DNA of 64,000 nt from Candidatus Anaerotignum merdipullorum (GCA_019115165.1 DXEB01000014.1:1-64000), one strand, 5' to 3'; shown: positions 16,803-26,791, counted from the stretch's first letter. Notes: generated by a model from the sequence alone, not told the origin. Numbers and translations are program-made.

Positions 16803-17627
16803 ATGAAAGGCAGAAATTGGCGGGAATTTGAACCGCCCAAAAAACGCAGACGGCGAAAAGAGTCGGTACCATGTCAGCACAAAAGGGGAAGAAAGCGCCG
16901 CAGGAAACGTAGCGGCGTATTGCGCAGGCTGATGCTGCTGGCGCTGCTGTTTATCGTTGGATACGGCGGCTTTTTTCTGTATTATCGTTACAGTAAGCCC
17001 TATACGGTGGTGCTGGATGCAGGACATGGCGGTGTAGATGTGGGTTCTTCCGGCGTCATAGACGAAGTAGAATTGACAGAACAAACAGTAGCGGCACTAA
17101 CAGAACGACTGAAAGCAGATGGTCGCTTTCGTGTGGTACTGACCAGAGAAGCAGGGCAAGGAATGTCTATTGATGACAGGAACCACAAAGCGGTTCGGAT
17201 ACAGCCGGATTTGTTGCTATCGGTACACGCAAATGCGGAGGAGAGCGGAACGGCGGAAGGGTTTGAATGTTATCCAGCGGTGCCGGGAATGGAAAACCAT
17301 GAGGTGAGTATGGCATTTGCGCTGATTCTGGCAGAGGAAATGGAAGCGGCAGGCAGTGCATTGCGTGGAGGAAATGGTGTCCGGTTTGGATATTATGTCA
17401 ATGGGGATGAGAAGCTGCTGGTGGATTCTACAGATACTACCATCTATTCCTATGATACGTTTGGGATACTGAAACATCTGGATTGTGCGGCGGTATTGGT
17501 GGAACAATGTTTTGTTACCAATGCAGCGGATGTGGAACGTTTTGGTACGGAAGAAGGCTGCCAAAAAGCGGCGCAGGCGTATTATCAAGCGATTTTGCGG
17601 TATTTACATGCGGAAGAGCAATCATAG
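16803..17627 (+). CDS. N-acetylmuramoyl-L-alanine amidase, membrane anchored
   Basis: An amidase_3 family peptidoglycan hydrolase. A very basic cytoplasmic N terminus (1-40, many Arg/Lys) is followed by one membrane helix (about 41-62) and the catalytic domain outside. Zinc ligands are His75 (DAGHGG), Glu88 and His142 (SVHAN), with the catalytic Glu234 (VEQCF). A second amidase_3 gene, cwlD, lies at 28097. The start is ATG 16803, three bases after the previous stop, so it is probably part of the 14988-17627 operon. Confidence 0.9.
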   Translation: MKGRNWREFEPPKKRRRRKESVPCQHKRGRKRRRKRSGVLRRLMLLALLFIVGYGGFFLYYRYSKPYTVVLDAGHGGVDVGSSGVIDEVELTEQTVAALTERLKADGRFRVVLTREAGQGMSIDDRNHKAVRIQPDLLLSVHANAEESGTAEGFECYPAVPGMENHEVSMAFALILAEEMEAAGSALRGGNGVRFGYYVNGDEKLLVDSTDTTIYSYDTFGILKHLDCAAVLVEQCFVTNAADVERFGTEEGCQKAAQAYYQAILRYLHAEEQS

Positions 17628-17694
17628 GGCGGCACGTCATGATGCTGCGGGAAATATGTTATGGCAGAACGCTGTGTAGGTGGATACCAGTGCG

Positions 17695-17743
17695 AAAAGT
17701 GCAGGAAAGATCTTTGGAAAAAGAGTCTTTCCTGCACTTTTTT
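17695..17743 (+). terminator. Terminator of the amidase operon
   Basis: AAAAGTGCAGGAAAGA (17695-17710) pairs with 17726-17741 in a 16-base stem and is followed by T. Confidence 0.9.
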
Positions 17744-17936
17744 AGTGTTGGTCGTATGGAGGAGAACACACATTGCTTTTATTCTTTTTGCATCTCTATC
17801 TGCGAATATCCAAGAACAGAACGGCGCCAAGAGCTTGGGGCTGCAATGGTTACAGCATTTTTGCCATTCAATGCGATGCAGCACGTGAGGAATGGAATAT
17901 CTAAAGGGCAGCTTCATTTTTGCAGTCAAAAAACAT

Positions 17937-17965
17937 GAAAAAAACCGGAGGATGTTCCTCCGGTT
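17937..17965 (-). terminator. Terminator of the NTF2-like gene
   Basis: AACCGGAGGA (17943-17952) pairs with TCCTCCGGTT (17956-17965). Read on the minus strand it is followed by a run of T. Confidence 0.85.
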
Positions 17966-17981
17966 GGTCAAAGGCTTTGTT

Positions 17982-18356
17982 TTATGCATAAGGTTTATAA
18001 TGCGGGAGTTTACAGTAGAATTCCTGCAATTTTTCGATTTGATGAGCGCCGTTCCATTCTACTAAATATACGCCTTCAAATTCCCGGCTCTCTCCGGCGG
18101 TGTTGGCACTCTGGAAATAAAATTCTACCAGTGTGGAATCCTGATAGTGGATAAAACGACGGATTTCCCATTTTTTCACACGGTTTTTGCTGTTCCATTC
18201 CTCAAACCAGCGGCGGATTTGGTCAATTCCCTCATATTCTGTGCCTTGAAATTCATAGTAATGTACGTCTGGGGCAAATACAGCATCCAATGGAAGCAAT
18301 TCTTGTCCTAGCCACATATCGAACCATGTTCTGATGATTTCTTCTCGTTGTCTCAT
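17982..18356 (-). CDS. NTF2/SnoaL-like protein
   Basis: A 124-residue single-domain protein. The helix IIRTWFDMWLG is followed by strands FAPDVHYYEF and the helix IDQIRRWFEEW, the arrangement of SnoaL-like/NTF2 folds. These proteins bind small molecules or act as isomerases or cyclases; no substrate can be given. ATG 18356 has AGGAGGTG 6 bases upstream, so a GTG 9 bases earlier is rejected. It is transcribed alone and ends at the hairpin at 17937-17965. Confidence 0.8.
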   Translation of the reverse strand: MRQREEIIRTWFDMWLGQELLPLDAVFAPDVHYYEFQGTEYEGIDQIRRWFEEWNSKNRVKKWEIRRFIHYQDSTLVEFYFQSANTAGESREFEGVYLVEWNGAHQIEKLQEFYCKLPHYKPYA

Positions 18357-18484
18357 ACGCTGCACCTCCTATGTCATACTGGGTTCCAATACAAAGTGTT
18401 TTGTTCTATCAGGAATTTTTCCTATATTTTTGTTTTATTTTATCATATTGACACGGTCTTTTCAAGAAAAGTATAGGGAAAGTG

Positions 18485-18512
18485 CATAAAAAGCCTGCCG
18501 AAATCGCAGGCT
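18485..18512 (-). terminator. Terminator of the AI-2E family permease gene
   Basis: AGCCTGC (18492-18498) pairs with GCAGGCT (18506-18512). On the minus strand a T run follows. Confidence 0.85.
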
Positions 18513-18522
18513 CTTACAGAGG

Positions 18523-19686
18523 CTAGGAAATATCCAAATGTTTTTTCTCCAGTTTTTGAGAAACATCCTGTCGAAGCAACGCATACAAGACAGAGAGCAG
18601 TGGGATAAAAATCAGCATGCCAACAATTCCCATCAAGCTGCCGCCAACGGTAACAGCAACCAATACCCAGATGGATGGCAGACCGACGGAACCACCGACT
18701 ACATGAGGATAAATAAAGTTGCCCTCAATCTGCTGTAAAATCAGGAACATCACAACAAACGCCAGCGCTTGGATCGGGCTGACCATCAGAATCAGGAACG
18801 CCGCCACAAAGCAGCCAATGAATGCGCCAAAGATGGGAATCAGCGCAGTCACTGCAATCAGTACGCCTACCAGCAGGGGGTAAGGGAAACGCAGTACGGA
18901 CATTGCAATAAAGAACATGCTTCCCAAGATGACCGCTTCTAAGCATTGCCCGGTAAGAAAGTTGGAAAACGTGCGATGGGCAAGGGCAGCAATGTCCAAT
19001 ATCCGTTTCGCATGTTCCTGCTTGCAGTAGGCATACAACAGCTTGCGGCATTGTCTGCACAGTGTTTCTTTTTGAATGAGAATATAGCAGGCAAACACAA
19101 ATCCGATGACGAAATTTGCAACGCCGCTGGCGATGCTTTTGACCACAGAAAATGTGGAACCCAAAATCAGGTCTGCACCGCTTCGGAAGAAGTTGGTTGC
19201 CTGTGAGAGCATATTTTCCCAATTCAAATTTAAATTGTTCAACCAGTATGTGATCTCCTCGTTATTGCGGAATCGTTCTTCCGCGGATGCCAATAATTTG
19301 GGCATGCTGTCCTGAATGGTGCGTCCCAAACCGGCAACAGTACTGCCCAGTTCCGGCGCGATGACTAGAATCACCAGTGCCAGAAGTGCAATCACAAACA
19401 ACAGAGTCAAAAGCAGGCTAAACGGACGCAGGCGACTTTGGTGTTTTTCGCGGACGGCAGCGGAAGGATTCCGTTTGGAAAGGGTTAGCAGCGTTTTTTC
19501 GATGCGTGCCATCGGGACGCTGAGAATAAATGCAATGGCAGCGCCCAGTAAAAATGGTGCAAGGATACCAATGAGAAACTGCAGTGCCGAAATGACAATA
19601 TCCAGATTCCATACGGCGGCAAACACTAGGATGGTAAAGACGATTAGCCATCGCAGTTTTTTGAGGGTTTCTTTATCCAATGTCAT
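18523..19686 (-). CDS. AI-2E family transporter (PerM/YdiK-type)
   Basis: An integral membrane protein of 387 residues with about seven to eight helices. The paired N-terminal helices, the extended segment about 60-200 and the terminal helices around GVLIAVTALIPIFGAFIG and PHVVGGSVGLP are characteristic of the family. Members include AI-2 exporters and sodium/proton antiporters, so the substrate is open. The start at 19686 follows AAAAGGAGA. It is monocistronic and divergent from gltX. Confidence 0.9.
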   Translation of the reverse strand: MTLDKETLKKLRWLIVFTILVFAAVWNLDIVISALQFLIGILAPFLLGAAIAFILSVPMARIEKTLLTLSKRNPSAAVREKHQSRLRPFSLLLTLLFVIALLALVILVIAPELGSTVAGLGRTIQDSMPKLLASAEERFRNNEEITYWLNNLNLNWENMLSQATNFFRSGADLILGSTFSVVKSIASGVANFVIGFVFACYILIQKETLCRQCRKLLYAYCKQEHAKRILDIAALAHRTFSNFLTGQCLEAVILGSMFFIAMSVLRFPYPLLVGVLIAVTALIPIFGAFIGCFVAAFLILMVSPIQALAFVVMFLILQQIEGNFIYPHVVGGSVGLPSIWVLVAVTVGGSLMGIVGMLIFIPLLSVLYALLRQDVSQKLEKKHLDIS

Positions 19687-19786
19687 AGAAAATCTCCTTT
19701 TCCGGTTCCGTTTTTGTTTGTGGAATCAGTATAGCATAAGCGAGCGTAAGTTTCAATTTTCCCACGCATCTTTTTTGGGAAAGCTC

Positions 19787-19815
19787 TTTACAGTATTGCG
19801 GTTTCCGTATAAACT
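19787..19815 (+). promoter_or_regulatory. Possible gltX promoter
   Basis: TTTACA (19787-19792), a 17-base spacer and TAAACT (19810-19815) make a moderate match in the divergent region upstream of gltX. Confidence 0.45.
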
Positions 19816-19883
19816 ATAACTTAGCCGACGGCGTTTGAAGCAAGGCGCTGACAGAAAACAGAGATCGGAAAGGAAGATGAAAT

Positions 19884-21338
19884 ATGGAAGTCAGAACCAG
19901 ATTTGCACCCAGCCCTACCGGGTATATGCATATCGGGAACTTGAGAACGGCATTATATGAATATTTGATTGCGAAATCCCAAGGTGGAAAATTTATCCTG
20001 CGGATTGAAGATACTGACCAAGGGCGCTTGGTAGAAGGCGCGGTAGATGTGATTTACAATACCCTGCGCATGACAGGATTGCAGCATGATGAAGGTCCGG
20101 ATATTGGAGGAGAGTACGGTCCTTATGTGCAGAGCGAGCGCATGGGGATGTATATGGATTATGCAAAACAGTTGGTGGAAAAGGGAGAAGCCTATTACTG
20201 TTTCTGTACAAAAGAACGGTTAGAGTCTTTGAAAGAAAGCAATGCCGAAGGAGATGCGTTTGCCAAATATGATCGGCATTGTTTGCATCTGTCACCGGAG
20301 CAGATACAAGCGAACCTGGAGGCGGGAATGCCCTATGTCATTCGACAGAAAATGCCGGACAGCGGTACCACGACATTTTCTGATGTGGTTTATGGAGAGA
20401 TTACGGTGGATAATGCGGAGCTGGATGACCAAATTCTGATGAAAGCGGATGGCTTCCCTACGTATAATTTTGCCAACGTGGTAGACGATCATTTGATGAA
20501 GATTACCCATGTGGTGCGTGGCAGCGAATATCTGTCCTCGACACCGAAATATAATTTATTATATCAAGCCTTTGGATGGGAGGCGCCGGTATATGTGCAT
20601 CTGCCGGCAGTGATGCGCGATGCCCATCATAAACTTTCCAAACGCCATGGAGACAAGTCCTTTGAGGATTTGGTGAAGGAGGGATATGTGGTAGAAGCCA
20701 TTGTCAATTATATTGCGCTGCTGGGATGGAGCCCGTCTGATAATCGAGAGATTTTCACCTTAAAAGAATTGGAAGAAGCCTTTGATGTTGCCGGTTTAAG
20801 CAAGTCGCCGTCTATTTTCGATATCAAAAAACTGACATGGATGAACGGGGAATATTTGAAGGCGATGGACTTTGACCGTTTCTATGCGTTGGCGGAGCCA
20901 AAGCTGAAGGAAGCGTTGGAAGGCACGACGCTGGATCTGAAGAAAATTGCCGCGTTGCTGCAAAAACGATTGGAAACATTGAATGATATTCCGGGTTTGG
21001 TGGCATTTTTCCGCACACTGCCGGAATACGGCATTGATTTGTATACGCATAAAAAAATGAAGACCAATGCAGAAATTGCATACACCTCTCTGGAGGCGGC
21101 GCTGCCGGTACTGGAAAGCCTGGAGGATTGGAATACAGACAGTATTCACGATGCGCTGATGGCGCTGGTAGGTGAGATGGGGATCAAAAACGGTCAGCTG
21201 CTCTGGCCGGTACGTACCGCTTTGTCCGGAGAAGCAACTTCTCCTGGCGGTGCAATGGAATTGGCGGATATTTTGGGGAAAGAAGAAAGCCTGCGCCGCA
21301 TACGGAAGGGAATGGAACTGCTGCAAAAAGCAGAATAA
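19884..21338 (+). CDS. gltX: Glutamate--tRNA ligase
   Basis: A class I aminoacyl-tRNA synthetase charging tRNA-Glu. The HIGH-type motif is HIGN at residues 16-19 and the KMSKS-type motif is KLSKR near residue 250. The C-terminal ~150 residues form the helical anticodon-binding region. Length 484, normal. In an organism of this kind it may also charge tRNA-Gln for transamidation, but no gatCAB gene is in the window. AAAGGAAGATG precedes the ATG. It is monocistronic with its own terminator. A tRNA-Glu gene lies at 52561. Confidence 0.96.
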   Translation: MEVRTRFAPSPTGYMHIGNLRTALYEYLIAKSQGGKFILRIEDTDQGRLVEGAVDVIYNTLRMTGLQHDEGPDIGGEYGPYVQSERMGMYMDYAKQLVEKGEAYYCFCTKERLESLKESNAEGDAFAKYDRHCLHLSPEQIQANLEAGMPYVIRQKMPDSGTTTFSDVVYGEITVDNAELDDQILMKADGFPTYNFANVVDDHLMKITHVVRGSEYLSSTPKYNLLYQAFGWEAPVYVHLPAVMRDAHHKLSKRHGDKSFEDLVKEGYVVEAIVNYIALLGWSPSDNREIFTLKELEEAFDVAGLSKSPSIFDIKKLTWMNGEYLKAMDFDRFYALAEPKLKEALEGTTLDLKKIAALLQKRLETLNDIPGLVAFFRTLPEYGIDLYTHKKMKTNAEIAYTSLEAALPVLESLEDWNTDSIHDALMALVGEMGIKNGQLLWPVRTALSGEATSPGGAMELADILGKEESLRRIRKGMELLQKAE

Positions 21339-21356
21339 ACAATATCATTGGAAAAA

Positions 21357-21393
21357 AGAGAGATTCGGGTACCAGAATCTCTCTCTATTTTTA
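21357..21393 (+). terminator. gltX terminator
   Basis: AGAGAGATTC (21357-21366) pairs with GAATCTCTCT (21375-21384), followed by a T-rich stretch. Confidence 0.85.
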
Positions 21394-21750
21394 TGGGAAA
21401 CAGTAAGGAATCAGATGGAACAGAGAGCAAGAATGAACGGCTTGGATACAGATACGGGAAAGAGCTACGGAAGGTTTGGCGCGAGAAAAAATGTGGGAAA
21501 TATCAAAAAGAAGAGGTTGATGACAACTGTAAAAGAGGGAAAGAAGCGGTTTGGATAAAAGAGGATGTTTCATAGTTACCGTATCGTTCGGAGGGTGATT
21601 TATAGCTGGAAACACGCAGGAAAGGACGTGTATAGACGGATCCTAAGAATTTCATCCAGATATCTTAATAAATTTGACAGGGTTTCGCAAAAGTTCCGTT
21701 AAAAATAAGTGTTATACTATCTTTGTCATCAGGAAACGGGGGCGTAGACG
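21394..21750. other. Gap without a supported gene
   Basis: Purine-rich on the plus strand. Short frames here have no ribosome site and no recognisable product. A TTGACA at 21673 and a TATACT near 21713 are too far apart to be one promoter, though either may belong to the following gene's control region. Confidence 0.4.
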
Positions 21751-22485
21751 ATGCAAATATGGAGCGTATTGCGAATGATCCTATTGTGTATCCTTTTTTT
21801 TCTTGCGGTGGTGCAGATCTATGTACATTGGTTTGCATCGCAGCGCAGACGCGGCGGGAAAAAGCGTTTTGTAGGAACCGCTGTGCTGTGGCTGATTGTT
21901 TTTCTCATTCCTTCTTGGAGTCTGCCCCCCGATTCTCCTGATACGACGGCACAAAAGGAGGCGGAATATCCCGCTTGGCTGGTATATTATAACCAGACGG
22001 ATCCTCGTTGGGCAGAAGAGCGCTATGGACAGACGGATCTGATCAAAGAGACGGGCTGTGGCCCTACGGTATTGGCGATGGCGGTCAGTTCTCTGACAGA
22101 GACAGAAATCAATCCAAAAGAAATGGCGGATTGGGCATCGGAGCACGGATATTGCAGTCCGGGTTCTGGCAGTTATCATACATTGATTGCAGATGGATTG
22201 GTGCAGTTTGGACTGACTTGTACTCCTAGTGATGATGCGCAGACAGTGAGGCAGGCGCTGCAAGATGGTTTTCCGGTCATTGTGTTGATGGGAGAAGGGC
22301 ATTTTACCGGTGGTGGACATTTTCTGCTGCTGTGTGACATAGATGAGGCACAAACGGTTTTTGTAGCCGATCCCAAAAGCACGGTAAATACCGAGAAACG
22401 ATGGGCGTTTGACTTGATTGCTGGAGAAGCGAAAACAAGCCCTACGACTGGTGGGGCATATTGGATCATAGAAAAACAGGTTTAG
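21751..22485 (+). CDS. Membrane-anchored C39-like cysteine peptidase
   Basis: Two hydrophobic helices (about 7-27 and 40-56) are followed by an extracytoplasmic C39-like domain. Cys103 in TGCGPT, His190 in GGGHFLLL and Asp207 in VADP form the expected triad. The YYNQTDPRWAEERYG segment is the usual opening of this family. Substrates are unknown; members may process peptides or cell-wall-linked proteins. The ribosome site before ATG 21751 is weak (GGGGGCG). Monocistronic, converging on the small gene at 22556. Confidence 0.82.
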   Translation: MQIWSVLRMILLCILFFLAVVQIYVHWFASQRRRGGKKRFVGTAVLWLIVFLIPSWSLPPDSPDTTAQKEAEYPAWLVYYNQTDPRWAEERYGQTDLIKETGCGPTVLAMAVSSLTETEINPKEMADWASEHGYCSPGSGSYHTLIADGLVQFGLTCTPSDDAQTVRQALQDGFPVIVLMGEGHFTGGGHFLLLCDIDEAQTVFVADPKSTVNTEKRWAFDLIAGEAKTSPTTGGAYWIIEKQV

Positions 22486-22523
22486 ATTGATATAGAATAA
22501 ATACCCCCCCTCTCTCAAAACAG

Positions 22524-22554
22524 ACAAAGGGCTACCGTACGGTAGCCCTTTGTC
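22524..22554. terminator. Palindromic bidirectional terminator
   Basis: ACAAAGGGCTACC pairs with GGTAGCCCTTTGT across GTAC, a perfect palindrome between two convergent genes. Confidence 0.85.
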
Positions 22555-22555
22555 A

Positions 22556-22729
22556 TTATGTTTCTAATAAATCATCCATCATATCGTCAATGACTTCTTC
22601 TGCTTTGACTGCCATTTTTTTTCCTTTTTTTACCATTTTACGATATGTTTTTTTGTCCTGCATCAGATAACCGATGCCGGCAAGCGTCGCAGCGCCGCCA
22701 ATGATCAGACCGGTAGCAAATTTATTCAT
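22556..22729 (-). CDS. Small YtxH-like protein
   Basis: A 57-residue frame. An N-terminal glycine/alanine-rich helix (ATGLIIGGAATLAGIGYLM) is followed by a basic stretch (YRKMVKKGKKM) and an acidic amphipathic tail. This layout is seen in YtxH-type envelope or stress proteins, but the match is by appearance only. AAGGAGG lies 10 bases before the ATG and a strong terminator follows, so it is likely real. Confidence 0.65.
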   Translation of the reverse strand: MNKFATGLIIGGAATLAGIGYLMQDKKTYRKMVKKGKKMAVKAEEVIDDMMDDLLET

Positions 22730-23126
22730 GGATTGCCTGCCTCCTTTTTTCTTTTTAGTATGGACACAACATGCAGGATTATACGGAAGAAGAATTGGAA
22801 TAAAATAGAAATTTTCTGTGGTGTATGACAGTTGCTATACAAAGAAAGAGAAGAGAAATACAAAAGCCAAAGCAAACAAAAGAGTATGCTGGGATAATAT
22901 CCAAAAAAAGAACCCGCCATTCAGGAGAAACTGGAGGATGCAGGTTCTTTGTTTAGATAAAGAGATGGGGAATGTATGCATTTTTGTAAAAGCAAACGGA
23001 AATGGAATGCTTCTATTGCCGCAAACAGATAGAGAAAACTTCCTTTGCAGCAGTAAGAACAGGAAGCGGCTGAGTGCAGAAGCAATTTGGTTCATTGCTA
23101 TAGTGCTATGTTTGTGACAAATGGAT
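22730..23126. other. Gap with a distant terminator, no supported gene
   Basis: Apart from the minus-strand terminator at 22900-22950 no gene or RNA was recognised. The frames present lack ribosome sites. Confidence 0.4.
22900..22950 (-). terminator. Terminator downstream of the serine operon
   Basis: AAAGAACC (22907-22914) pairs with GGTTCTTT (22943-22950). Read on the minus strand a T run follows. It lies about 180 bases after the DUF1015 stop. Confidence 0.65.
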
Positions 23127-24389
23127 TTAGGAATCCGTAGGATCCTTTTCCAAATCATGTATGAAAAAACCGCTGCGCAGTTTTGGCTCAAACCAAGTGG
23201 ATTTTGGCGGCATGGTGCGCTCTGCATCTGCCACTGACATCAATTCTTTCATCGAGGTGGGATACATAGAAAATGCTACCCGCATTTCTCCGCTGTTTAC
23301 TCGTTTTTCCAGCTCGGACAGTCCGCGGATGCCGCCGACAAAATCAATGCGTTTGTCCGTGCGGGGATCGCCGATGGCAAGGATTGGCGTGAGCAGATGG
23401 TTTTGCAGGATGGAAACATCCAGTCCGTCTACCGGATCGTCGGAGAGCACATGAGGTTTTGCTTCCAACAGATACCAAGTGCCGTCCAGGTACATGCCGA
23501 AGGTATGGCGTTTCGGTGGGCGACAGGGAGTATCTACTGCCGGATGGACCGTAAAGTTTTCTGCAATCGCTGCTAAGAAATCCGAAACGCTGTGCCCATT
23601 CAGGTCAGTGACGACGCGGTTATAGTCCATGATCCGCAGTTCATCAGCAGGAAAAAGTACCGACAAATAATAATTGAATTCTTCCTCTCCGGTATAGCCA
23701 GGATGGGCTTCCCGACGCTTTAAGCCGACTTTGACGGCGGAAGCGTTGCGATGATGTCCATCGGCGATATACAGTGACGGTACAGCGGCAAAGCATTCTG
23801 TCAGCATACCGATTTCTGTGTCGCTGTCAATGACCCAGATGGTATGCCCAATGCCGTCATCGGAAACAAAGTCATAAACCGGTGGAACAGAAGTCACCCA
23901 ACCGTCTAAAATCGCGCGGATATCCGGATGATTATCATAGGCAAGAAAAATCGGACCGGTATTGGCATTGAGGGTATCCACATGACGGATACGATCCGCT
24001 TCTTTGTCTGCGCGAGTAAATTCGTGTTTTTTGATGGTATGATTCAGATATTCGTCAATGGCAGTGCAGACCACCAAACCTGTTTGGCTGCGTCCGTCCA
24101 TGGTCAGACGGTAAATATAGTAATTGGGCAGCAGGTCCTGAATGAAAACACCGGTCTCTACCATTTCGTGGAAGAGATTCTTGGCCGTTTCATATACCTC
24201 GTTGCTGTACGGATCGGTACCGGGCGGCAGATTGATTTCCGCGCGGTCAATCCGCAGGAAAGAATACGGGTTTCCCTGTACCATGCTGCGGGCTTCTTCT
24301 GTATTCATAACGTCATAGGGCAATGCTGCGACATCCCGCGCATAGTCAGGCGCCGGGCGGATTGCCCGAAACGGTCGAATGGTTGCCAT
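23127..24389 (-). CDS. DUF1015 family protein
   Basis: A 420-residue member of DUF1015, beginning IRPFRAIRP and containing ALPYDVMN, NPYSFLRI, EFTRADKEADR, ADGHHR and a C-terminal FFIHDL. No biochemical role is settled; some members have been linked to serine phosphorylation. It is the last gene of the serC-serA operon, 15 bases after serA, an association seen widely in Clostridia. AAAGGAGCG precedes the ATG. A serine-related role is an inference from this context. Confidence 0.9.
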   Translation of the reverse strand: MATIRPFRAIRPAPDYARDVAALPYDVMNTEEARSMVQGNPYSFLRIDRAEINLPPGTDPYSNEVYETAKNLFHEMVETGVFIQDLLPNYYIYRLTMDGRSQTGLVVCTAIDEYLNHTIKKHEFTRADKEADRIRHVDTLNANTGPIFLAYDNHPDIRAILDGWVTSVPPVYDFVSDDGIGHTIWVIDSDTEIGMLTECFAAVPSLYIADGHHRNASAVKVGLKRREAHPGYTGEEEFNYYLSVLFPADELRIMDYNRVVTDLNGHSVSDFLAAIAENFTVHPAVDTPCRPPKRHTFGMYLDGTWYLLEAKPHVLSDDPVDGLDVSILQNHLLTPILAIGDPRTDKRIDFVGGIRGLSELEKRVNSGEMRVAFSMYPTSMKELMSVADAERTMPPKSTWFEPKLRSGFFIHDLEKDPTDS

Positions 24390-24404
24390 AGGATCGCTCC
24401 TTTC

Positions 24405-25568
24405 TTATTTCAAAATGCGTACTTTCAAAACGCTGTGGATATTATATAAATCTTGGATTAACTGATTTTCGTCTTCAGGGAGATTATCGCAGACAATGAT
24501 ATTGTATGCCAGCTCTCCTTTGGAGTTATTCACCATCTTGTCGATATTGATGTGATGCTTCGTAAATACAGCGCCCAATTGTCCAATCATGTTGACGATG
24601 TTGGAATGAGAAATGGCAACACGGGGTTTGCCGGAATAGGGTACGATGCATCCGGGAAAATTGACGGAATTGCGGATATTGCCATAACGCAGGTATTCCC
24701 GCAACTCCACTGCTGCCATTTCTGCGCAGTTTTCTTCCGATTCCGGAGTGGATGCACCTAAGTGCGGCAGTACGATAATGTTGGGATTGCCCAGCAGCGA
24801 GCTGTCCGGGAAATCTGTAACGTATCGGGAAATGATACCAGCTGCAATGGCGCGCTGCAAGGCTTCGTTATCCACCAGTCCGCCGCGGGCAAAGTTCAGC
24901 AGACGTGCACCCTTTTTGGTTACGGCAAACAGGTTTTTGTCGAAGGTATGCCGTGTCTTGTCGTTCAGGGGGATGTGCAGTGTGATATAATCGCTGGCAG
25001 CAGCCAACTCTTCCATGCTGTCAGCTTTATCTACGGAAGCAGACAGGTGCCATGCAGATTCCAGTGTCAAAAACGGGTCATAGCCGATCACGTTCATGCC
25101 TAAATTCAGCGCGGCGTTGGCAACCAATACACCAATGGCGCCAAGCCCGATGACACCCAGGGTTTTTCCGGCAATTTCCGGTCCGAGAAATTGTTTTTTT
25201 CCGTTTTCTGCAGCTTTTTCCACGTTGCCTTCCAGCGTTTGTACCCATGCGGCACCGTCAATGATGCGGCGTGAAGAAATCAGAAGCCCGGCAAGAACCA
25301 GCTCTTTTACCGCGTTGGCGTTGGCACCGGGGGTATTAAACACGGGGATGCCTTTTGCCGTGCATTTGGCGATAGGGATATTATTGGTGCCGGCACCAGC
25401 ACGGGCAACTGCTAGTAAATTATCGTTTAATTCCATCGAATGCATATCAAAACTGCGCAGAATGATGCCGTCAGGGCAGCTGGTGTCCGGATCAATGCAA
25501 AATTCTTCTTCCGGCAGCTTTCTCAGCCCTGTTTGCGCAATTTGGTTCAATGTTTTAATGGTATACAT
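24405..25568 (-). CDS. serA: D-3-phosphoglycerate dehydrogenase
   Basis: Oxidises 3-phosphoglycerate with NAD, the first step of serine synthesis. The NAD site GLGAIG is at residues 141-146, and the catalytic segments NFARGGLVD and LPHLGAST follow. Residues about 318-387 form an ACT domain that may bind serine. ATG 25568 follows AAAGGAGAA at proper spacing; an ATG 9 bases earlier would touch the ribosome site. Length 387. It lies 16 bases after serC. Confidence 0.95.
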   Translation of the reverse strand: MYTIKTLNQIAQTGLRKLPEEEFCIDPDTSCPDGIILRSFDMHSMELNDNLLAVARAGAGTNNIPIAKCTAKGIPVFNTPGANANAVKELVLAGLLISSRRIIDGAAWVQTLEGNVEKAAENGKKQFLGPEIAGKTLGVIGLGAIGVLVANAALNLGMNVIGYDPFLTLESAWHLSASVDKADSMEELAAASDYITLHIPLNDKTRHTFDKNLFAVTKKGARLLNFARGGLVDNEALQRAIAAGIISRYVTDFPDSSLLGNPNIIVLPHLGASTPESEENCAEMAAVELREYLRYGNIRNSVNFPGCIVPYSGKPRVAISHSNIVNMIGQLGAVFTKHHINIDKMVNNSKGELAYNIIVCDNLPEDENQLIQDLYNIHSVLKVRILK

Positions 25569-25584
25569 AAATGGCATTCTCCTT

Positions 25585-26667
25585 TTAGATATGTTCTGCT
25601 TCAAATTGTTTCATAAAGGCAACCAGCTGCTGCACGCCTTCTTTTGGCATGGCGTTGTAAATGCTGGCGCGCATACCGCCAACGGTACGGTGACCTTTCA
25701 AATTTACAAAACCTGCAGCCTGTGCTTGTTGTAAAAATTCTGCATTCAGCTCTTCCGTAGGCAATACAAACGGAACGTTCATCAAAGAGCGATCCTCTTT
25801 GACAACGGTGCCGCGGAACAAGGCGGAAGCATCCAGAAAATCATACAGCAATGCTGCTTTTTCTTCGTTGCGCTTTTGCATGGCGGATACGCCGCCCTGC
25901 GCTTTTACCCACTGGAACACGCGACCCATAAAATAGATGCCATAGGTGGGAGGTGTGTTATAAAGGGAATTATGCTTTGCATGAATGTCATAGCGCAGCA
26001 TGGTCGGGGTAAACGGCATGGCATTGCCTAATAGGTCATCCCGTATGATAACAACCGTAACGCCGGCAGGTCCCAGGTTTTTCTGGGCGCCTGCATAAAG
26101 CAGACCGAATTTGGTGATATCAATTTCTTCAGACAAAATAGAAGAAGACATATCTCCGATTAGAGGGACATCGCCGACATCAGGCAATTTTGTCCATCTG
26201 GTGCCATAAATCGTATTGTTTAAGGTGATATAGAAATAATCCGCGTTGGAATGAAATGCCGCAGGATCCAATTTGGGGATACGGTCAAATGTGGTATCTG
26301 CAGAAGACGCTACCACATGGACGGTACCGTAACGTGCAGCTTCTTCTGCCGCCTTTTTTGCCCATTGTCCTGTAATGACATAGTCGGCGCAATGGTTGTG
26401 GTTCATCAGATTCATGGGAATCATGGCGAATTGTGTGGAGCCGCCGCCCTGTAGGAACAGGATATGATAGTTTTCTGGAATTTGCATCAGTTCCCGCAAA
26501 TCTGCTTTTGCCTGTTCCAAAATGCCTTCAAACACTTTAGATCGATGGCTCATCTCCATTACGGACATGCCGGAAGAGCCGTAACAGAGAAATTCGCTTT
26601 GCGCCTGTTCCAGAACTTCTAACGGCAGCATGGATGGTCCAGCTGAAAAATTAAATACTCTTTCCAT
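25585..26667 (-). CDS. serC: Phosphoserine aminotransferase
   Basis: A PLP enzyme converting 3-phosphohydroxypyruvate to phosphoserine. It begins ERVFNFSAGPSMLP, the family signature, and the PLP lysine is Lys196 in GAQKNLGPAG. Length 360, normal. ATG 26667 has AGAGGAGGC upstream; the open frame beyond it lacks family sequence. First gene of the operon, about 90 bases after a clear promoter. No serB is in the window. Confidence 0.96.
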   Translation of the reverse strand: MERVFNFSAGPSMLPLEVLEQAQSEFLCYGSSGMSVMEMSHRSKVFEGILEQAKADLRELMQIPENYHILFLQGGGSTQFAMIPMNLMNHNHCADYVITGQWAKKAAEEAARYGTVHVVASSADTTFDRIPKLDPAAFHSNADYFYITLNNTIYGTRWTKLPDVGDVPLIGDMSSSILSEEIDITKFGLLYAGAQKNLGPAGVTVVIIRDDLLGNAMPFTPTMLRYDIHAKHNSLYNTPPTYGIYFMGRVFQWVKAQGGVSAMQKRNEEKAALLYDFLDASALFRGTVVKEDRSLMNVPFVLPTEELNAEFLQQAQAAGFVNLKGHRTVGGMRASIYNAMPKEGVQQLVAFMKQFEAEHI

Positions 26668-26763
26668 AAATAAGCCTCCTCTAAATGGTAGTGTGATTGA
26701 AGCGAGGGCATCTGTCCAAGTGGGACGAAAAAAGACCAACGCCAGTATTTGTTTATGAAGTAG

Positions 26764-26791
26764 ATTATAACACTGGGAGAGAAAGCGTCAA
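26764..26791 (-). promoter_or_regulatory. Promoter of the serC-serA-DUF1015 operon
   Basis: On the minus strand TTGACG (26791-26786), a 16-base spacer and TATAAT (26769-26764). The leader to serC is about 90 bases. No riboswitch or T-box element was recognised in it. Confidence 0.85.

Larger units (their letters stand above)
17628..17981. other. Gap with terminators, no supported gene
   Basis: Apart from two hairpins (17695-17743 and 17937-17965) nothing was identified. A 60-residue frame from ATG 17758 to 17940 overlaps a GGAGGAG stretch rather than following one, and its product resembles no protein. Confidence 0.4.

Noticed and set aside
16035..17084. Long minus-strand frame opposite the metallo-hydrolase and amidase genes
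   Set aside because: It is antisense to two well supported genes and has no family features.
17758..17940. A 60-codon frame after the amidase terminator
   Set aside because: It has no ribosome site in front of its ATG and the product is not protein-like.
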